From contig NZ_AUFB01000020.1 of the NCBI RefSeq assembly GCF_000426285.1, forward strand, positions 45,603-109,602: a stretch of DNA of 64,000 nucleotides. The letters run 5' to 3'. How positions within the stretch are numbered: position 1 is the first letter of the stretch; each line of letters starts with the position of its first letter. Positions 9,373-18,837 of the stretch are shown here, one piece after another. The position numbers and the translations under genes are program-made. The stretch is from Rhizobium leucaenae USDA 9039 (GTDB taxonomy: Bacteria; Pseudomonadota; Alphaproteobacteria; Rhizobiales; Rhizobiaceae). Under the pieces are notes generated by a model. That model was given only the letters and a program-made list of their open reading frames with translations. It made no database searches and had not been told where the DNA came from.

Positions 9373-10449
9373 GTGACAATTTTCAAACGACGTACCGTGC
9401 TTGCCGCCGCTCTCAGCCTGATGGCGACCGTCAGCTTCAGCCCCGCGTTCGCGCAGGATCCCGACTACAATGCAGTGTTTCCCGGGATCTTGATGAACAA
9501 GGATATCAAGCCGACAGGTCAGGAAATGAAGCCGGTCAAGAAGGACAACCGCCCTCTGAAGGTTGGCTTCCTTCCGACCGCTATGGACACCTACTATCAG
9601 CGTGTTCTTGCAGGCGTGAAGGAAGAGATCGACAAGCGCGGCGGCGCGGACACGATCGATCTGCTCGTTCAGGCTCCGAGCAGTCAGTCGGCCACGGATG
9701 ACCAGATTAGAACCATGGAGGCTTGGATCAACGATGGTGTCGATGCCATAGCGGTCGCGCTATACAACGAAGGCGCTCTCCTGCCGTCCATCCGTCGCGC
9801 GACGGAAGCGGGCATCCCGATTTTCTTGTTCAACTCCCCGGTCGCCGACAACCCGTATTATGTCAGCGACATCGGCTACGACCAGTCGGACGGCGGCCGC
9901 GCGCAGGCCCAGTGGCTCGTCGACACCTATGGCGACAAGGAAGTGAAGGTAGGCATCCTCGAAGGCCTACCCGGTCCCCACACGAGCCAGCGCATGAAGG
10001 GCTTCAACGAGATCATCTCGAAGCATCCGAACTTCAAAATCGTGGCTCAGCAGCCAGCGGGCTGGGTGCGCGCCCAGGGCCTTTCGGTGACCGAAAACAT
10101 GTTCACGGCCAATCCGGACATCCAAGTGCTTGTCGCTCTCTATGACGAGATGGCACTCGGCGGACTGCAGGCACTCAAGGCCAAGGGCCTGAACGGCAAG
10201 GTCGCGATCGTGGGCTACGAGAACATGAAGGAGGCCAACGACGCGATCCTGACGGGCGACTTCGCGGCGACGGTCGATACGGGCGCCAAGGAAGAAGGCA
10301 GGAACATCATCCGTGCCGTCGACGAATTTCTGATGAAGGGTCATCCGCTGCCGAAGAAGATCTTCGTCACGCCCAAGACCTACGATGCCAAGAACATCAA
10401 GACGTTCGACCAGAGTGACTACGTCTACGTCCCCCAGCAGAAGATGTGA
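9373..10449 (+). CDS. Periplasmic sugar-binding protein of the second ABC transporter
   Basis: A 358-residue precursor starting at GTG 9373, five bases after GGGAGGAACC. This start gives a compact signal peptide (FKRRTVLAAALSLMATVSF, cut after AFA). Upstream in-frame starts add residues before the twin arginines without a ribosome site. The mature protein is a type I periplasmic binding protein: KVGFLPTAMDTYYQRVLAG opens the first lobe, followed by DGVDAIAVALYNE and a lobe-two segment VLVALYDEMALGGLQAL. It supplies the transporter encoded at 10502-13004. A strong hairpin follows the gene. Confidence 0.92.
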   Translation: MTIFKRRTVLAAALSLMATVSFSPAFAQDPDYNAVFPGILMNKDIKPTGQEMKPVKKDNRPLKVGFLPTAMDTYYQRVLAGVKEEIDKRGGADTIDLLVQAPSSQSATDDQIRTMEAWINDGVDAIAVALYNEGALLPSIRRATEAGIPIFLFNSPVADNPYYVSDIGYDQSDGGRAQAQWLVDTYGDKEVKVGILEGLPGPHTSQRMKGFNEIISKHPNFKIVAQQPAGWVRAQGLSVTENMFTANPDIQVLVALYDEMALGGLQALKAKGLNGKVAIVGYENMKEANDAILTGDFAATVDTGAKEEGRNIIRAVDEFLMKGHPLPKKIFVTPKTYDAKNIKTFDQSDYVYVPQQKM

Positions 10450-10456
10450 TCACGAC

Positions 10457-10479
10457 GCGGCCCCCACGCCGGGGGCCGC
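10457..10479 (+). terminator. Strong intercistronic hairpin after the binding-protein gene
   Basis: A perfect 9-bp GC stem (GCGGCCCCC / GGGGGCCGC) with a 5-base loop lies between the binding protein and ATPase genes. It has no T-run, so it is more likely to stabilise the upstream mRNA or attenuate than to terminate fully. Such hairpins often raise binding-protein levels over the other subunits. Confidence 0.6.
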
Positions 10480-10501
10480 ACTCAATCCGAGGATCTTAGA
10501 G

Positions 10502-12037
10502 ATGACCCACAATCCGCTGCTAGAAATGAAGGGTATCGGCAAGCGCTTCGGCAACACGGTCGCGCTGCGCGATATCGACCTCGCCATAAGCGCGGGTGAA
10601 GTGCTCGGCCTGGTCGGTGAAAATGGAGCGGGGAAGAGCACGCTCATGAAAATCCTTGCCGGAGCATATTGTCGCGATGGCGGTACGATCTCGGTGCGTG
10701 GCAAGGCTGTCGAGCTCGCAGACCCGAAGGCCGGAGCAGACGCTGGCATTGCCATCATCTACCAGGAACTCAGTCTGTTCCCCGATTTCGATGCCGCCCA
10801 GAACATTTTCGCGGGCCGGGAACTGCGCACCAGTGATTTCGTGCTTGCTCCGTTGGCGCACGCCCGCATGCGCAAGGAAGCACGCCGCATCCTGTTCGAC
10901 GAACTCGGTGTCGACGTACCCGTCGACCGCCCGGTGAGAGAACTCAGCCTGTCAGACCGCCAGATGGTGGAAATCGCCAAGGCACTCAGCACCAACGCCG
11001 ACATCATCATCATGGACGAGCCAACGGAGGCTCTCGAGGAAGTCGAGCGCAAGCAACTCTTCGCCATCATCAAGCGCCTTCAGGCTGCTGGTAAGGCGAT
11101 TATCTATGTTTCGCACCGCATCAAGGAACTGCTCGGCATCTGCAGCCGGGTGATGGTTCTGCGGGATGGGCGCACTGTCGCCGACCTCCCGGTCGCAGAT
11201 CTCGATGTCGACAAAGTCGTCAGCGCCATGATTGGCGGATCGCTGTCCAAACAGTTTCCTCCCCGTGTCCCTGCGAGGTCCGAACCCTCTCTGGAGTTGC
11301 GGGGCCTCTCGAAGGCCGGAGCCTTCGAGGATATCTCCTTCTCGCTCTCGAAGGGCGAGATCTTCGGCATCGCCGGGCTGGAGGGCTCAGGCAAGAGCGC
11401 TCTGCTACGATCCCTTTTCGGCCAGCGGCCCTACGACAGCGGGACCGTTGTGATCGGCGGCAAGGATGCTCGCATCGTCGACGTCACCGACGCGATCAGG
11501 GAACGGTTTGCTTTCTTGCCCGCCGAGCGCAAGGTGGAAGGGATCTTCCCCGAGCATTCCGTGGGCTGGAATCTGTCTATCGCAAACCTCGGTGTTCTCG
11601 GCAAAGTTACACTGAAGCCGGCCCGCGAGAGAGAGATTGCCGGAGACTACATCTCCAAGCTGGGCGTCAAATGCGATGGCCCGCAGGCGGAGATCGCGTC
11701 GCTCAGCGGCGGCAACCAGCAGAAGGTCATGCTCGCCCGATGGCTCCTCACCCAGCCGAAGGTCCTGCTCCTCGAAGAGCCGACCAGAGGTGTCGACGTC
11801 CGAGCAAAATCCGAGGTCTACGCACTGGTTCAGGCCGCTGCCAAAGACGGTTGCTCCGTAATCGTCGTCTCGGCGGACAACGCCGAACTCCTCGGACTTT
11901 GCCACCGCGTGGCGGTCATGTTCGAAGGCAAAATCACCACGGTGGTCGATGCCGCCACGTCCAAGGAAGAGACGTTGGCCCTGCATTCGGTCAGGCCGCC
12001 GGAAACCCTGAACACCATGGGAGGCATCAATGGCTGA
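10502..12037 (+). CDS. Sugar ABC transporter ATPase, CUT2 type
   Basis: A 511-residue double ATPase. Domain one has GENGAGKST, LSLSDRQMVEIAKAL and IIIMDEPTEAL. Domain two has GLEGSGKSA, LSGGNQQKVMLARWL and VLLLEEPTRGVDVRA. The start at ATG 10502 was chosen because it leads directly into the conserved MKGIGKRFGNTVALRDI; an upstream extension of 39 codons is low-complexity and reads through the hairpin. The last 8 bp overlap the permease gene. Unlike the first and third ATPases here, the second P-loop keeps the lysine. Confidence 0.94.
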   Translation: MTHNPLLEMKGIGKRFGNTVALRDIDLAISAGEVLGLVGENGAGKSTLMKILAGAYCRDGGTISVRGKAVELADPKAGADAGIAIIYQELSLFPDFDAAQNIFAGRELRTSDFVLAPLAHARMRKEARRILFDELGVDVPVDRPVRELSLSDRQMVEIAKALSTNADIIIMDEPTEALEEVERKQLFAIIKRLQAAGKAIIYVSHRIKELLGICSRVMVLRDGRTVADLPVADLDVDKVVSAMIGGSLSKQFPPRVPARSEPSLELRGLSKAGAFEDISFSLSKGEIFGIAGLEGSGKSALLRSLFGQRPYDSGTVVIGGKDARIVDVTDAIRERFAFLPAERKVEGIFPEHSVGWNLSIANLGVLGKVTLKPAREREIAGDYISKLGVKCDGPQAEIASLSGGNQQKVMLARWLLTQPKVLLLEEPTRGVDVRAKSEVYALVQAAAKDGCSVIVVSADNAELLGLCHRVAVMFEGKITTVVDAATSKEETLALHSVRPPETLNTMGGING

Positions 12038-13004
12038 AGTTGCAGTCACTCGTCCAAGGCTAGGCTTCAAGGTCGGCCGCGCCAGCGGCAACGCTGGTGT
12101 CTACGTCGCATTCGTCATTCTTCTAATCGGGCTGGGTTTCGCGGCTCCCCGTTTCTTCACCTTCGGCAACATGACTGACGTCCTGCGGCAGGCAGTGCCC
12201 ATCGCCGTCATTGCTTTCGGTGCGACTTTCGTCATCGGCATGCGGGGTATTGACCTCTCCGTCGGCTCGACGCTCGCGCTGACCGGGCTTGTCACCGCCA
12301 ATGTTCTCGTTCTCGGATACCCCGTTCCCGTCGCCTGCTTGGCAGGCCTCGCGCTCGGTGCGTTCATCGGCCTCGTCAACGGCTTCCTAATCACCAAGGT
12401 AGGGATTACCGACTTCATAGCGACGATGGCGATCATGGTCGTCAGCCGCGGCGTCGTCATGGTTTACACACAGGGCATCCCGATCACGGGCGCCTCGGAT
12501 CCGGCCTTTCGCGCCATCGGCCAGAGCTATCTCGCGGGCATCCCAGTCCCTGTGATCCTGACCGCCATCGTGTTCGCTGCGGCCTACTATCTTCTCTACT
12601 ACACCCGCTTCGGCCGCTTCGTTCTGTCGATCGGCAGTAATCCCGATGCGGCGCGGCTCGTCGGTATCCCCACGGACAAGATCAAAATCGCGGTCTACGT
12701 GCTGGCCGGGGCGCTCTCCGCCTTCGCCGGGATTATGCTGACCTCCCGTCTGGAATCGGCGATGCCGGAGGCAGGACAAGGCTACGAGCTGGACGTTATC
12801 GCCGCGGTCGTCATCGGTGGCACCGGACTGTCCGGCGGTCGCGCGACGCTCTTCGGCACAGTCGTCGGCGCCGTTCTAATGGCGGTCGTTCGCAACGCCC
12901 TCAACTTGCTGAACGTCAACACCTTCTGGCACCAGATCGTGATCGGCACCATCATTCTCGTAGCCGTCGCAGCCGACCGCTTCAACCGCAGCCGGAAGGT
13001 TTAA
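12030..13004 (+). CDS. Sugar ABC transporter permease, CUT2 type
   Basis: A 324-residue membrane protein with the CUT2 signatures IGMRGIDLSVGSTLAL (about residue 68) and AVVIGGTGLSGGRATLFG (about 255). It has roughly nine hydrophobic segments. Its start lies inside the end of the ATPase gene and its stop is only 3 bp before the araD-like gene. Uptake and sugar metabolism are therefore on one transcript, and the imported sugar is likely the precursor of the kinase and epimerase substrate that follows. Confidence 0.93.
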   Translation: MAEVAVTRPRLGFKVGRASGNAGVYVAFVILLIGLGFAAPRFFTFGNMTDVLRQAVPIAVIAFGATFVIGMRGIDLSVGSTLALTGLVTANVLVLGYPVPVACLAGLALGAFIGLVNGFLITKVGITDFIATMAIMVVSRGVVMVYTQGIPITGASDPAFRAIGQSYLAGIPVPVILTAIVFAAAYYLLYYTRFGRFVLSIGSNPDAARLVGIPTDKIKIAVYVLAGALSAFAGIMLTSRLESAMPEAGQGYELDVIAAVVIGGTGLSGGRATLFGTVVGAVLMAVVRNALNLLNVNTFWHQIVIGTIILVAVAADRFNRSRKV

Positions 13005-13007
13005 GAG

Positions 13008-13727
13008 GTGGCGAACGTGAAGTATTCCGCACTGCGCAAGGCCGTCCTTGATGCCAACTTCGAACTCTACGAAAGCGGGCTCGTCATTTCCACGTTCGGA
13101 AATGTCAGCGCCATCGATCGCCAGAACGGCATCGTCGCCATCAAGCCGAGCGGCGTCTCCTATAAGGCGATGAACACGAGCGATATCGTCGTCACCGACC
13201 TGGATGGCACTATCATCGACGGCGACATGCGCCCGTCGAGCGACCTCGACACCCACATCGAGCTCTACAAGAGCTTCAAGGCGATTGGCGCGGTCGTTCA
13301 CACTCATTCCTTCTACGCCACGGCCTGGGCCCAGTCCGGCCGTGCGATCCCGGCGATGGGTACCACCCATGCCGACTACTTCAACGGCACCATTCCGGTG
13401 ACCCGGCAACTGACGGACGCCGAGATCCGCGACGACTACGTCCGGAACACCGGGAGGGTGATCGCCGAAGCACTCGGCAACAATGATCCGCTCGCGATTC
13501 CCGCGGCGCTGGTCAACGATCATGGCCCTTTTTGCTGGGGTGTCGACGCAGCCGACGCGGTTCACAACGCCGAGATGCTGGAGGCGGTCGCCAGGATCGC
13601 GTTTCATTCACGCCAGATCAGCCAGGAGAGTCTCGAAATTTCGGCGGCACTCCTCGATCGGCATTTCCAACGAAAGCACGGAAAGTCGGCCACCTACGGC
13701 CAGCCCGCGCGATCAAAGCAGGTATGA
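13008..13727 (+). CDS. araD: L-ribulose-5-phosphate 4-epimerase (AraD-type class II aldolase family)
   Basis: A 239-residue protein close in length and pattern to AraD. Zinc ligands are visible as VHTHS (His98, His100) and NDHGPF (His172). The catalytic Asp lies in GTTHADYFNG (Asp123), and the conserved Tyr near the C-terminus is in ATYGQ (Tyr230). AraD interconverts L-ribulose 5-phosphate and D-xylulose 5-phosphate by retro-aldol chemistry. The start is GTG 13008; a second GTG at 13017 after GAGGTG is possible. It overlaps the FGGY kinase gene by 4 bp. A related pentulose phosphate is possible as the real substrate, since no araA lies in the window. Confidence 0.88.
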   Translation: MANVKYSALRKAVLDANFELYESGLVISTFGNVSAIDRQNGIVAIKPSGVSYKAMNTSDIVVTDLDGTIIDGDMRPSSDLDTHIELYKSFKAIGAVVHTHSFYATAWAQSGRAIPAMGTTHADYFNGTIPVTRQLTDAEIRDDYVRNTGRVIAEALGNNDPLAIPAALVNDHGPFCWGVDAADAVHNAEMLEAVARIAFHSRQISQESLEISAALLDRHFQRKHGKSATYGQPARSKQV

Positions 13728-15346
13728 CGATGTCGATTGTAGCTGGTGTTGATTTTGGCACGCTGAGCGTCCGCGTGACGCTCGCCGATACGGAGCGAGG
13801 CCCTCTAGGCACCGCCATCGCAGAATATCCGCTCGGCAGATCCCGCTCCGAGCCCGACCTAGCGACGCAATCGCATGCCGACCATATGGACGGTCTGGTC
13901 CAGGCCATGCGGCGCGTGTCTGTCGAGTGCGGGATTGATTCGACGACGGTGCGCTCGATTGCTGTCGACACGACAGGGTCATCGGTGATCCCTGTCGATC
14001 GGAATCTAAATCCGCTCAGCGACTACTATCTTTGGTGCGACCACCGAGCCAAGGCCGAGGCCGAGGAAATCACGGCGACCGCGCACGAGACCCATCTCGA
14101 AGCCATCGAATGGTGCGGGGGCACTTACTCGCATGAGTGGGGATTCGCCAAGCTTCTCCATTGGCTCCGGCACAATCCCGGACTCCGCGACCGTTTCGGC
14201 ACCGCGCTGGAACATTGCGACATGGCTGCTGCCGTCTTGACAGGTGTCACGGACAGCTCCGCGGTGGTTCGAAGCGTGTGCGCGATGGGCCATAAGTGGA
14301 TGTGGAACCCGAAGTGGGGCGGGCTGCCGTCCCAGGCGTTCCTTTCACGCGTCGATCCGCTTTTCGATGGAGTTCGGGAGAAAATCGGTGGGACCTACCA
14401 GACTTCTGCCAAGGTTGCCGGCCGCCTGAGCCTCGAATGGGCGGAGAAGCTCGGATTGACCGCGGGAATTCCAGTCCCGGTCGGAGCCTTCGATGCGCAC
14501 TGGGACGCAATTGGAGCAGGCTGCCGTTTGGGCGATGTCGTGAACGTGATCGGGACCTCGACCTGCATCATCGCGGTGAGCGAACGCGTCAAGCTGATTC
14601 CGGGAGTTTGCGGCGTAGTGCCGGGAAGTGCCCATCCGGACCTAGTCGGCGTCGAGGCTGGCCTATCCGCGACGGGAGACATTTTTGACGCTATTGCTCG
14701 CCGCGCATCAACGACGGTCTCGAAACTGTCCGAGGGCCTTGGGAGGATTGAGGGCGGGAAGACGGGCCTCATGCGGTTTTCCTGGGATAATGGTGATCGC
14801 ACCGTTCTGGTCAGGTCTGATCTTGGGGGCATGACGATCGGCTGGCACCTGGGGCATACTGCACAGGATGAGCTCTATGCTGCGATCGAAGGAACGGCGT
14901 TCCACACGCGTATCATTCTCGAGCGGATGGAACAGCACGGCGTTCCCGTCAACCGGGTCATCAACGCCGGCGGTGTGCCGCAGAAGAACGCCTTGCTCAA
15001 TCAGATCTACGCCAACGTGCTCGGCAAGCCTATCCTCGTGCCCGACGGCCTGCCAACCGGACTGGGATCAGGTATCTTCGCAAGCCTTGCATCGAAGGAC
15101 CACGGAAGCATCGAGACGGCTCAAGCGGCCATGTGCGTCGGCTTCAAGAGGTTCGACCCGGATCCGGCGACCCGCGAGCGCTATGAGATGCTCTACCAGC
15201 TCTACAAGCAGGTCTACATGGGATTCGGCACCTCTGGCCGAAGCAACTTCTCCGAGGTCCTCGGCGATATTAAACGCATTGCGGCAGGCGAGGAGGTGCG
15301 TTCCGACTTCGGACAGCGCGCGCAGCGGAAGGTAGCCTCATTATGA
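13724..15346 (+). CDS. FGGY sugar kinase, L-ribulokinase-like (AraB type)
   Basis: A 540-residue FGGY kinase. It opens with the ATPase motif AGVDFGTLSVRVTLAD, has the AVDTTGSSVIPVD segment near residue 80, the catalytic-domain motif VGAFDAHWDAIGAGC and a late INAGGVPQKNALLNQIYA. These are hallmarks of ribulokinases, which phosphorylate ketopentoses at O5. The start is ATG 13724 in an ATGA overlap with araD; ATG 13730 is an alternative with better spacing to AGG. Together with AraD it would convert L-ribulose (or a close ketose) to D-xylulose 5-phosphate. Confidence 0.87.
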   Translation: MTMSIVAGVDFGTLSVRVTLADTERGPLGTAIAEYPLGRSRSEPDLATQSHADHMDGLVQAMRRVSVECGIDSTTVRSIAVDTTGSSVIPVDRNLNPLSDYYLWCDHRAKAEAEEITATAHETHLEAIEWCGGTYSHEWGFAKLLHWLRHNPGLRDRFGTALEHCDMAAAVLTGVTDSSAVVRSVCAMGHKWMWNPKWGGLPSQAFLSRVDPLFDGVREKIGGTYQTSAKVAGRLSLEWAEKLGLTAGIPVPVGAFDAHWDAIGAGCRLGDVVNVIGTSTCIIAVSERVKLIPGVCGVVPGSAHPDLVGVEAGLSATGDIFDAIARRASTTVSKLSEGLGRIEGGKTGLMRFSWDNGDRTVLVRSDLGGMTIGWHLGHTAQDELYAAIEGTAFHTRIILERMEQHGVPVNRVINAGGVPQKNALLNQIYANVLGKPILVPDGLPTGLGSGIFASLASKDHGSIETAQAAMCVGFKRFDPDPATRERYEMLYQLYKQVYMGFGTSGRSNFSEVLGDIKRIAAGEEVRSDFGQRAQRKVASL

Positions 15347-15398
15347 CGAACGCATTCGCGCAGTCGGGCGGGGCGCGCGTCCGGGACTGGAAGACCTC

Positions 15399-16346
15399 AT
15401 GACGGCGCTTCCCTCGATACGCGCGATCCAGTCGTTCGTAGCAGCCAGCCGCTTGGGTTCGTTCCTAGAGGCGGCGGCGCAGCTCCAACTCACCCCCTCG
15501 GCGATCAGTCACCAGATTCGCCTTATGGAGGAGGACCTCGGAGAGAAGCTGTTCCATCGTATCGGACGCAACGTGTCGCTCACGGATATCGGCGAGCGAT
15601 ACTATCGCGACCTTGCGGAAGCGCTCTCGATTATTGAGCACGCGACCAACGAAGTGTCGAGACGCAATAGCGTCGACGTTCTCAGTGTGGGATGCGTTCC
15701 GAGCCTCGCATCGCTCTGGTTGATGCCGCGCCTGCCGATGTTTGAGGAACTCTACCCGAACATCGAGACAAGATTGCTCTCATCGTCGGATCCGGCCAAG
15801 CTGAACGATGGTTCGGTCGACGTCGACATTTGCTTCGGCAGCGTTCCCAAGCTCGGCTCGATCGCTGCGGAAGAGTTTCCCCTAGAGACGATCGTAGTCG
15901 CGTGTTCGCCGGAAATCGCATCGGGAGAGAAGGCCATTCGAAAGCCGTCCGATCTTCTGGGCCAAGCTTTGATCCGATCGGAGCAGACACTATACAGCTG
16001 GCACCAGTGGGCCAAGGACCACAATCTCGAAATTGACCTTACACGCGGCCCGCGGTTCCGTGACGCGTTCATGTCGATCGCGGCGGCTGTGGAGGGCAGA
16101 GGGGTCTGCCTCGAGAGCTACCGCCTACTTGAGCGCGACGTCGAGAAAGGCAATCTTGTTCTGCCATTCGGCATGACGGGACCCAATATGGGCTGCCACA
16201 GCCTCACCTACGTTAGGTCTCGGCTCCGTTCGCCGAAGATCAGCGCGTTCAAGGCCTGGCTAGAGACGGTCTGGACTGATGAGAGACAGGTAGTCGAGAT
16301 CATTCAAAGCAAATCGTCGAACGATGGCCGCCGTCGTATGGCGTGA
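15399..16346 (+). CDS. LysR-family regulator (GcvA-like)
   Basis: A 315-residue protein with an N-terminal winged helix (SRLGSFLEAAAQLQLTPSAI, then HQIRLMEEDLGEKLFHR) and a C-terminal periplasmic-binding-like effector domain. The pattern fits the GcvA/AmpR-like subgroup. It follows the araB-like gene by 52 bp on the same strand and stands about 500 bp before the transketolase operon. It could control either unit. Because transketolase, aldolase and phosphatase genes lie downstream, automated annotation might call it CbbR; there is no evidence for that role. Confidence 0.87.
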   Translation: MTALPSIRAIQSFVAASRLGSFLEAAAQLQLTPSAISHQIRLMEEDLGEKLFHRIGRNVSLTDIGERYYRDLAEALSIIEHATNEVSRRNSVDVLSVGCVPSLASLWLMPRLPMFEELYPNIETRLLSSSDPAKLNDGSVDVDICFGSVPKLGSIAAEEFPLETIVVACSPEIASGEKAIRKPSDLLGQALIRSEQTLYSWHQWAKDHNLEIDLTRGPRFRDAFMSIAAAVEGRGVCLESYRLLERDVEKGNLVLPFGMTGPNMGCHSLTYVRSRLRSPKISAFKAWLETVWTDERQVVEIIQSKSSNDGRRRMA

Positions 16347-16842
16347 ATGAGTTGGGAACCCTTCAAGATGTTCGAAGCGATGATTGAAGACCTGCCTCCA
16401 TTTGACAAAGAGACCTTGGCTGTAGCCGTCCAGATGAGCGATCGGTTGGTTTCGCAGAACTGGCCACCTCAGCCAAAGAGCTTGCAGGAGCCAGCCTGCA
16501 GAATGGGTTGCCAGCGTGCTCCTTCGAGCCTTGGATGCCCTGAAAAGTGATCCTGTACCATTGGGCTACCGGCACCTCGTTTGGGTGCAGACATCGTCGG
16601 CGGAAATGCTTCTTCTGCTCGATTTAAGGTCACGTGCATCTCCGATTTTCTGACCAAAAGGCACGAACCACGCTGGCTGACCGTTACCGCCAGCTGATTG
16701 CGAGCGAAAAAGCCTGTGCGTTTCAAAAGATAATGCGTTACGGATTCTCACAAGATAACAAAAGTAAATGTTCTTTTGTGATTCTCTGTTGTGATTTTGC
16801 GCGAAGTGCGTCACAATAGGATCGGTTAAAAGGGAGGAAGAC
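16347..16842. other. Intergenic region before the transketolase operon
   Basis: About 500 bp. A 67-codon frame starts directly at the LysR stop, but it has no ribosome site and no family resemblance that I recognise, so I do not call it. The second half is AT-rich and contains four copies of TTGTGA or its complement, and a GGGAGG site at 16832-16837. It most likely carries the promoter of the operon. Confidence 0.5.
16748..16816. promoter_or_regulatory. Cluster of TTGTGA repeats upstream of the transketolase gene
   Basis: TTGTGA occurs at 16776-16781 and 16789-16794 (13-bp spacing, as part of TTGTGATT). Its complement TCACAA occurs at 16748-16753 and 16811-16816. TCACAA and TCACACAA also occur just upstream of the DeoR gene (40462-40490), so a DeoR-type operator is a possible reading. 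A promoter for 16843-22199 is expected in this region. Confidence 0.35.
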
Positions 16843-18837
16843 TTGTCAGCAGCAGTTTCAATCCGTGATCTCGCGAACGCCATCCGTGTCCTGTCGATCG
16901 ACGGGGTTGAGGCGGCAAAATCCGGTCACCCCGGTATGCCGATGGGTATGGCGGATGCGGCGGCCGTCCTTTTCGGCAGGCACCTTAAATTCGACGCAAG
17001 CGAACCCGGGTGGCCAGACCGGGATCGGTTCGTTTTGTCGAATGGTCATGGCTCAATGTTGCTTTACAGCCTTCTGCACCTCACCGGTTACAAAGACCTG
17101 ACCATTGAGGAGATCCGCAATTTCCGCCAATGGGGCTCTAAAACACCGGGCCACCCGGAATACGGCCACACAGCCGGCGTCGAGACGACGACGGGCCCAT
17201 TGGGGCAGGGAATCGCCTCCGCAGTCGGAATGGCGATAGCGGAACGACGCCTGGCAACTGAATTCGGCGCTGCACTTGTCGACCACCATACCTACGTCTT
17301 CTGCGGAGACGGGTGCCTCATGGAAGGTGTCGGTCAGGAAGCTGCCTCACTGGCGGGCCACCTTCAACTCGGCAAGTTGATCGTCCTCTATGACGACAAT
17401 TCCATCACCATCGACGGTTCGACCGCGATAGCGTTTTCGGAAGACGTGCTTGGGAGATTTGATGCTTACGGATGGCACACGCAACGCGTAGATGGCCATG
17501 ATGCTGAAGCGGTCGATGCGGCGATCTCGAACGCGAAGGCGGAAGCGTCAAGGCCGTCCCTGATCGCTCTGAAAACCATCATCGGTTACGGTTCTCCCTC
17601 GAAGGCAGGAACAAGCTCAGTGCACGGCGCACCGCTGGGCGCGAGCGAAGCTGCCGCGGCAAAGGCAGTTTACGGCTGGACGGCAGATGCTTTCGAGATT
17701 CCCGCCCAAATCCTGGAAACATGGCGCGAGATTGGTGCAAAGGGCGCTACGGCACGCAGGGAGTGGCAAGCGCGGCTCGCAACCACGGAAGCGGACGTCA
17801 AAAGCGAATTTCAGCGTCGCACCGATGGATCGTTGCCGCCGCAATACACGGAAGCGGTGAGCGCCGCCAAGGCAAAGCTGCTCGACAAACCTCAGTCGGT
17901 CGCCACGCGTAAGGCGAGCCAGATTGCGCTGGAGGCGCTGACGGAGTTGCTGCCTGAAATGATAGGCGGCTCGGCGGACCTCACCCATTCGAATTTGACC
18001 CGTGTTCCTGCCGTGGACAGTGATTTCACCGCTGCTGCAACCGGGCGTTATGTTAGCTATGGCGTGAGGGAGTTCGCCATGGCGGCCGCGATGAACGGCA
18101 TGGCGGTTCACGGCGGCTTCATACCATATGGCGGCACTTTTCTCGTATTCTCGGACTACTGCCGCAACGCCATTCGCGTGGCGGCCCTGATGGGCGTCCG
18201 TTCCATCTTCGTGATGACGCATGACTCCATCGGTCTCGGCGAAGATGGCCCGACGCACCAGCCCGTCGAGCATCTCGCAAGCCTCAGGGCGATGCCGAAC
18301 CTGCACGTGTTCCGGCCGGCCGACACGATCGAGACGCTGGAATGCTGGGATCTTGCGATCACCAGCAAGAATACCCCATCCGTTCTGGCACTCTCGCGCC
18401 AGAACGTTCCCCAGCTGCGCTCGGAGCGTGACGGCACCAATCGCTGCGCACGGGGAGCCTATGTGCTCCGGGAAGCAAGTCGCGAGCGTGCGGTCACACT
18501 CATCGCCACCGGAACGGAGGTGGCGCTTGCGATCGAGGCTGCCGAAGAGCTGGAGACGAGAAACATTCCGGCCGCAGTTGTGTCGATGCCGAGCTGGGAC
18601 CTCTTCGAACGCCAGGCCAAGGACTACCGGAACGCGGTCCTGGGGGAAGCACCACGCATCGCCGTAGAGGCGCTCTCGAAGTTCGGCTGGACGAGGTACG
18701 TCGACAGTGAAGACGACGTGATCGGGATGTCCGGCTTCGGCGCTTCCGCGCCGGCGGAGACGTTGTACGAAAAGTTCGGGATCACTCGTGACGCGATCGT
18801 CGCTCGCGCCGTCGCAAGGGTGAGGGGTGACGAATGA
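16843..18837 (+). CDS. tkt: Transketolase
   Basis: A 664-residue thiamine-diphosphate enzyme that moves two-carbon units between sugar phosphates. Motifs in order: SGHPGMPMGMAD, the His in NGHGSML, TTTGPLGQG, the ThDP signature GDGCLMEGVGQEA near residue 155, and the central YGVREFAMAAAMNG. The gene starts with TTG 16843 after GGGAGGAAGAC; no ATG fits. It overlaps the next gene by 4 bp. Position in an operon with erythrulose-phosphate isomerases suggests it takes D-erythrose 4-phosphate or sedoheptulose 7-phosphate back to the pentose phosphate pool. Confidence 0.95.
   Translation: MSAAVSIRDLANAIRVLSIDGVEAAKSGHPGMPMGMADAAAVLFGRHLKFDASEPGWPDRDRFVLSNGHGSMLLYSLLHLTGYKDLTIEEIRNFRQWGSKTPGHPEYGHTAGVETTTGPLGQGIASAVGMAIAERRLATEFGAALVDHHTYVFCGDGCLMEGVGQEAASLAGHLQLGKLIVLYDDNSITIDGSTAIAFSEDVLGRFDAYGWHTQRVDGHDAEAVDAAISNAKAEASRPSLIALKTIIGYGSPSKAGTSSVHGAPLGASEAAAAKAVYGWTADAFEIPAQILETWREIGAKGATARREWQARLATTEADVKSEFQRRTDGSLPPQYTEAVSAAKAKLLDKPQSVATRKASQIALEALTELLPEMIGGSADLTHSNLTRVPAVDSDFTAAATGRYVSYGVREFAMAAAMNGMAVHGGFIPYGGTFLVFSDYCRNAIRVAALMGVRSIFVMTHDSIGLGEDGPTHQPVEHLASLRAMPNLHVFRPADTIETLECWDLAITSKNTPSVLALSRQNVPQLRSERDGTNRCARGAYVLREASRERAVTLIATGTEVALAIEAAEELETRNIPAAVVSMPSWDLFERQAKDYRNAVLGEAPRIAVEALSKFGWTRYVDSEDDVIGMSGFGASAPAETLYEKFGITRDAIVARAVARVRGDE

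Noticed and set aside
13532..13723. 64-codon N-terminal extension of the FGGY kinase
   Set aside because: It lies inside the araD gene in another frame; the conserved kinase start follows the ATGA overlap.
16347..16550. 67-codon frame directly after the LysR gene
   Set aside because: No ribosome site and no recognisable family; abutting start and stop could be chance.
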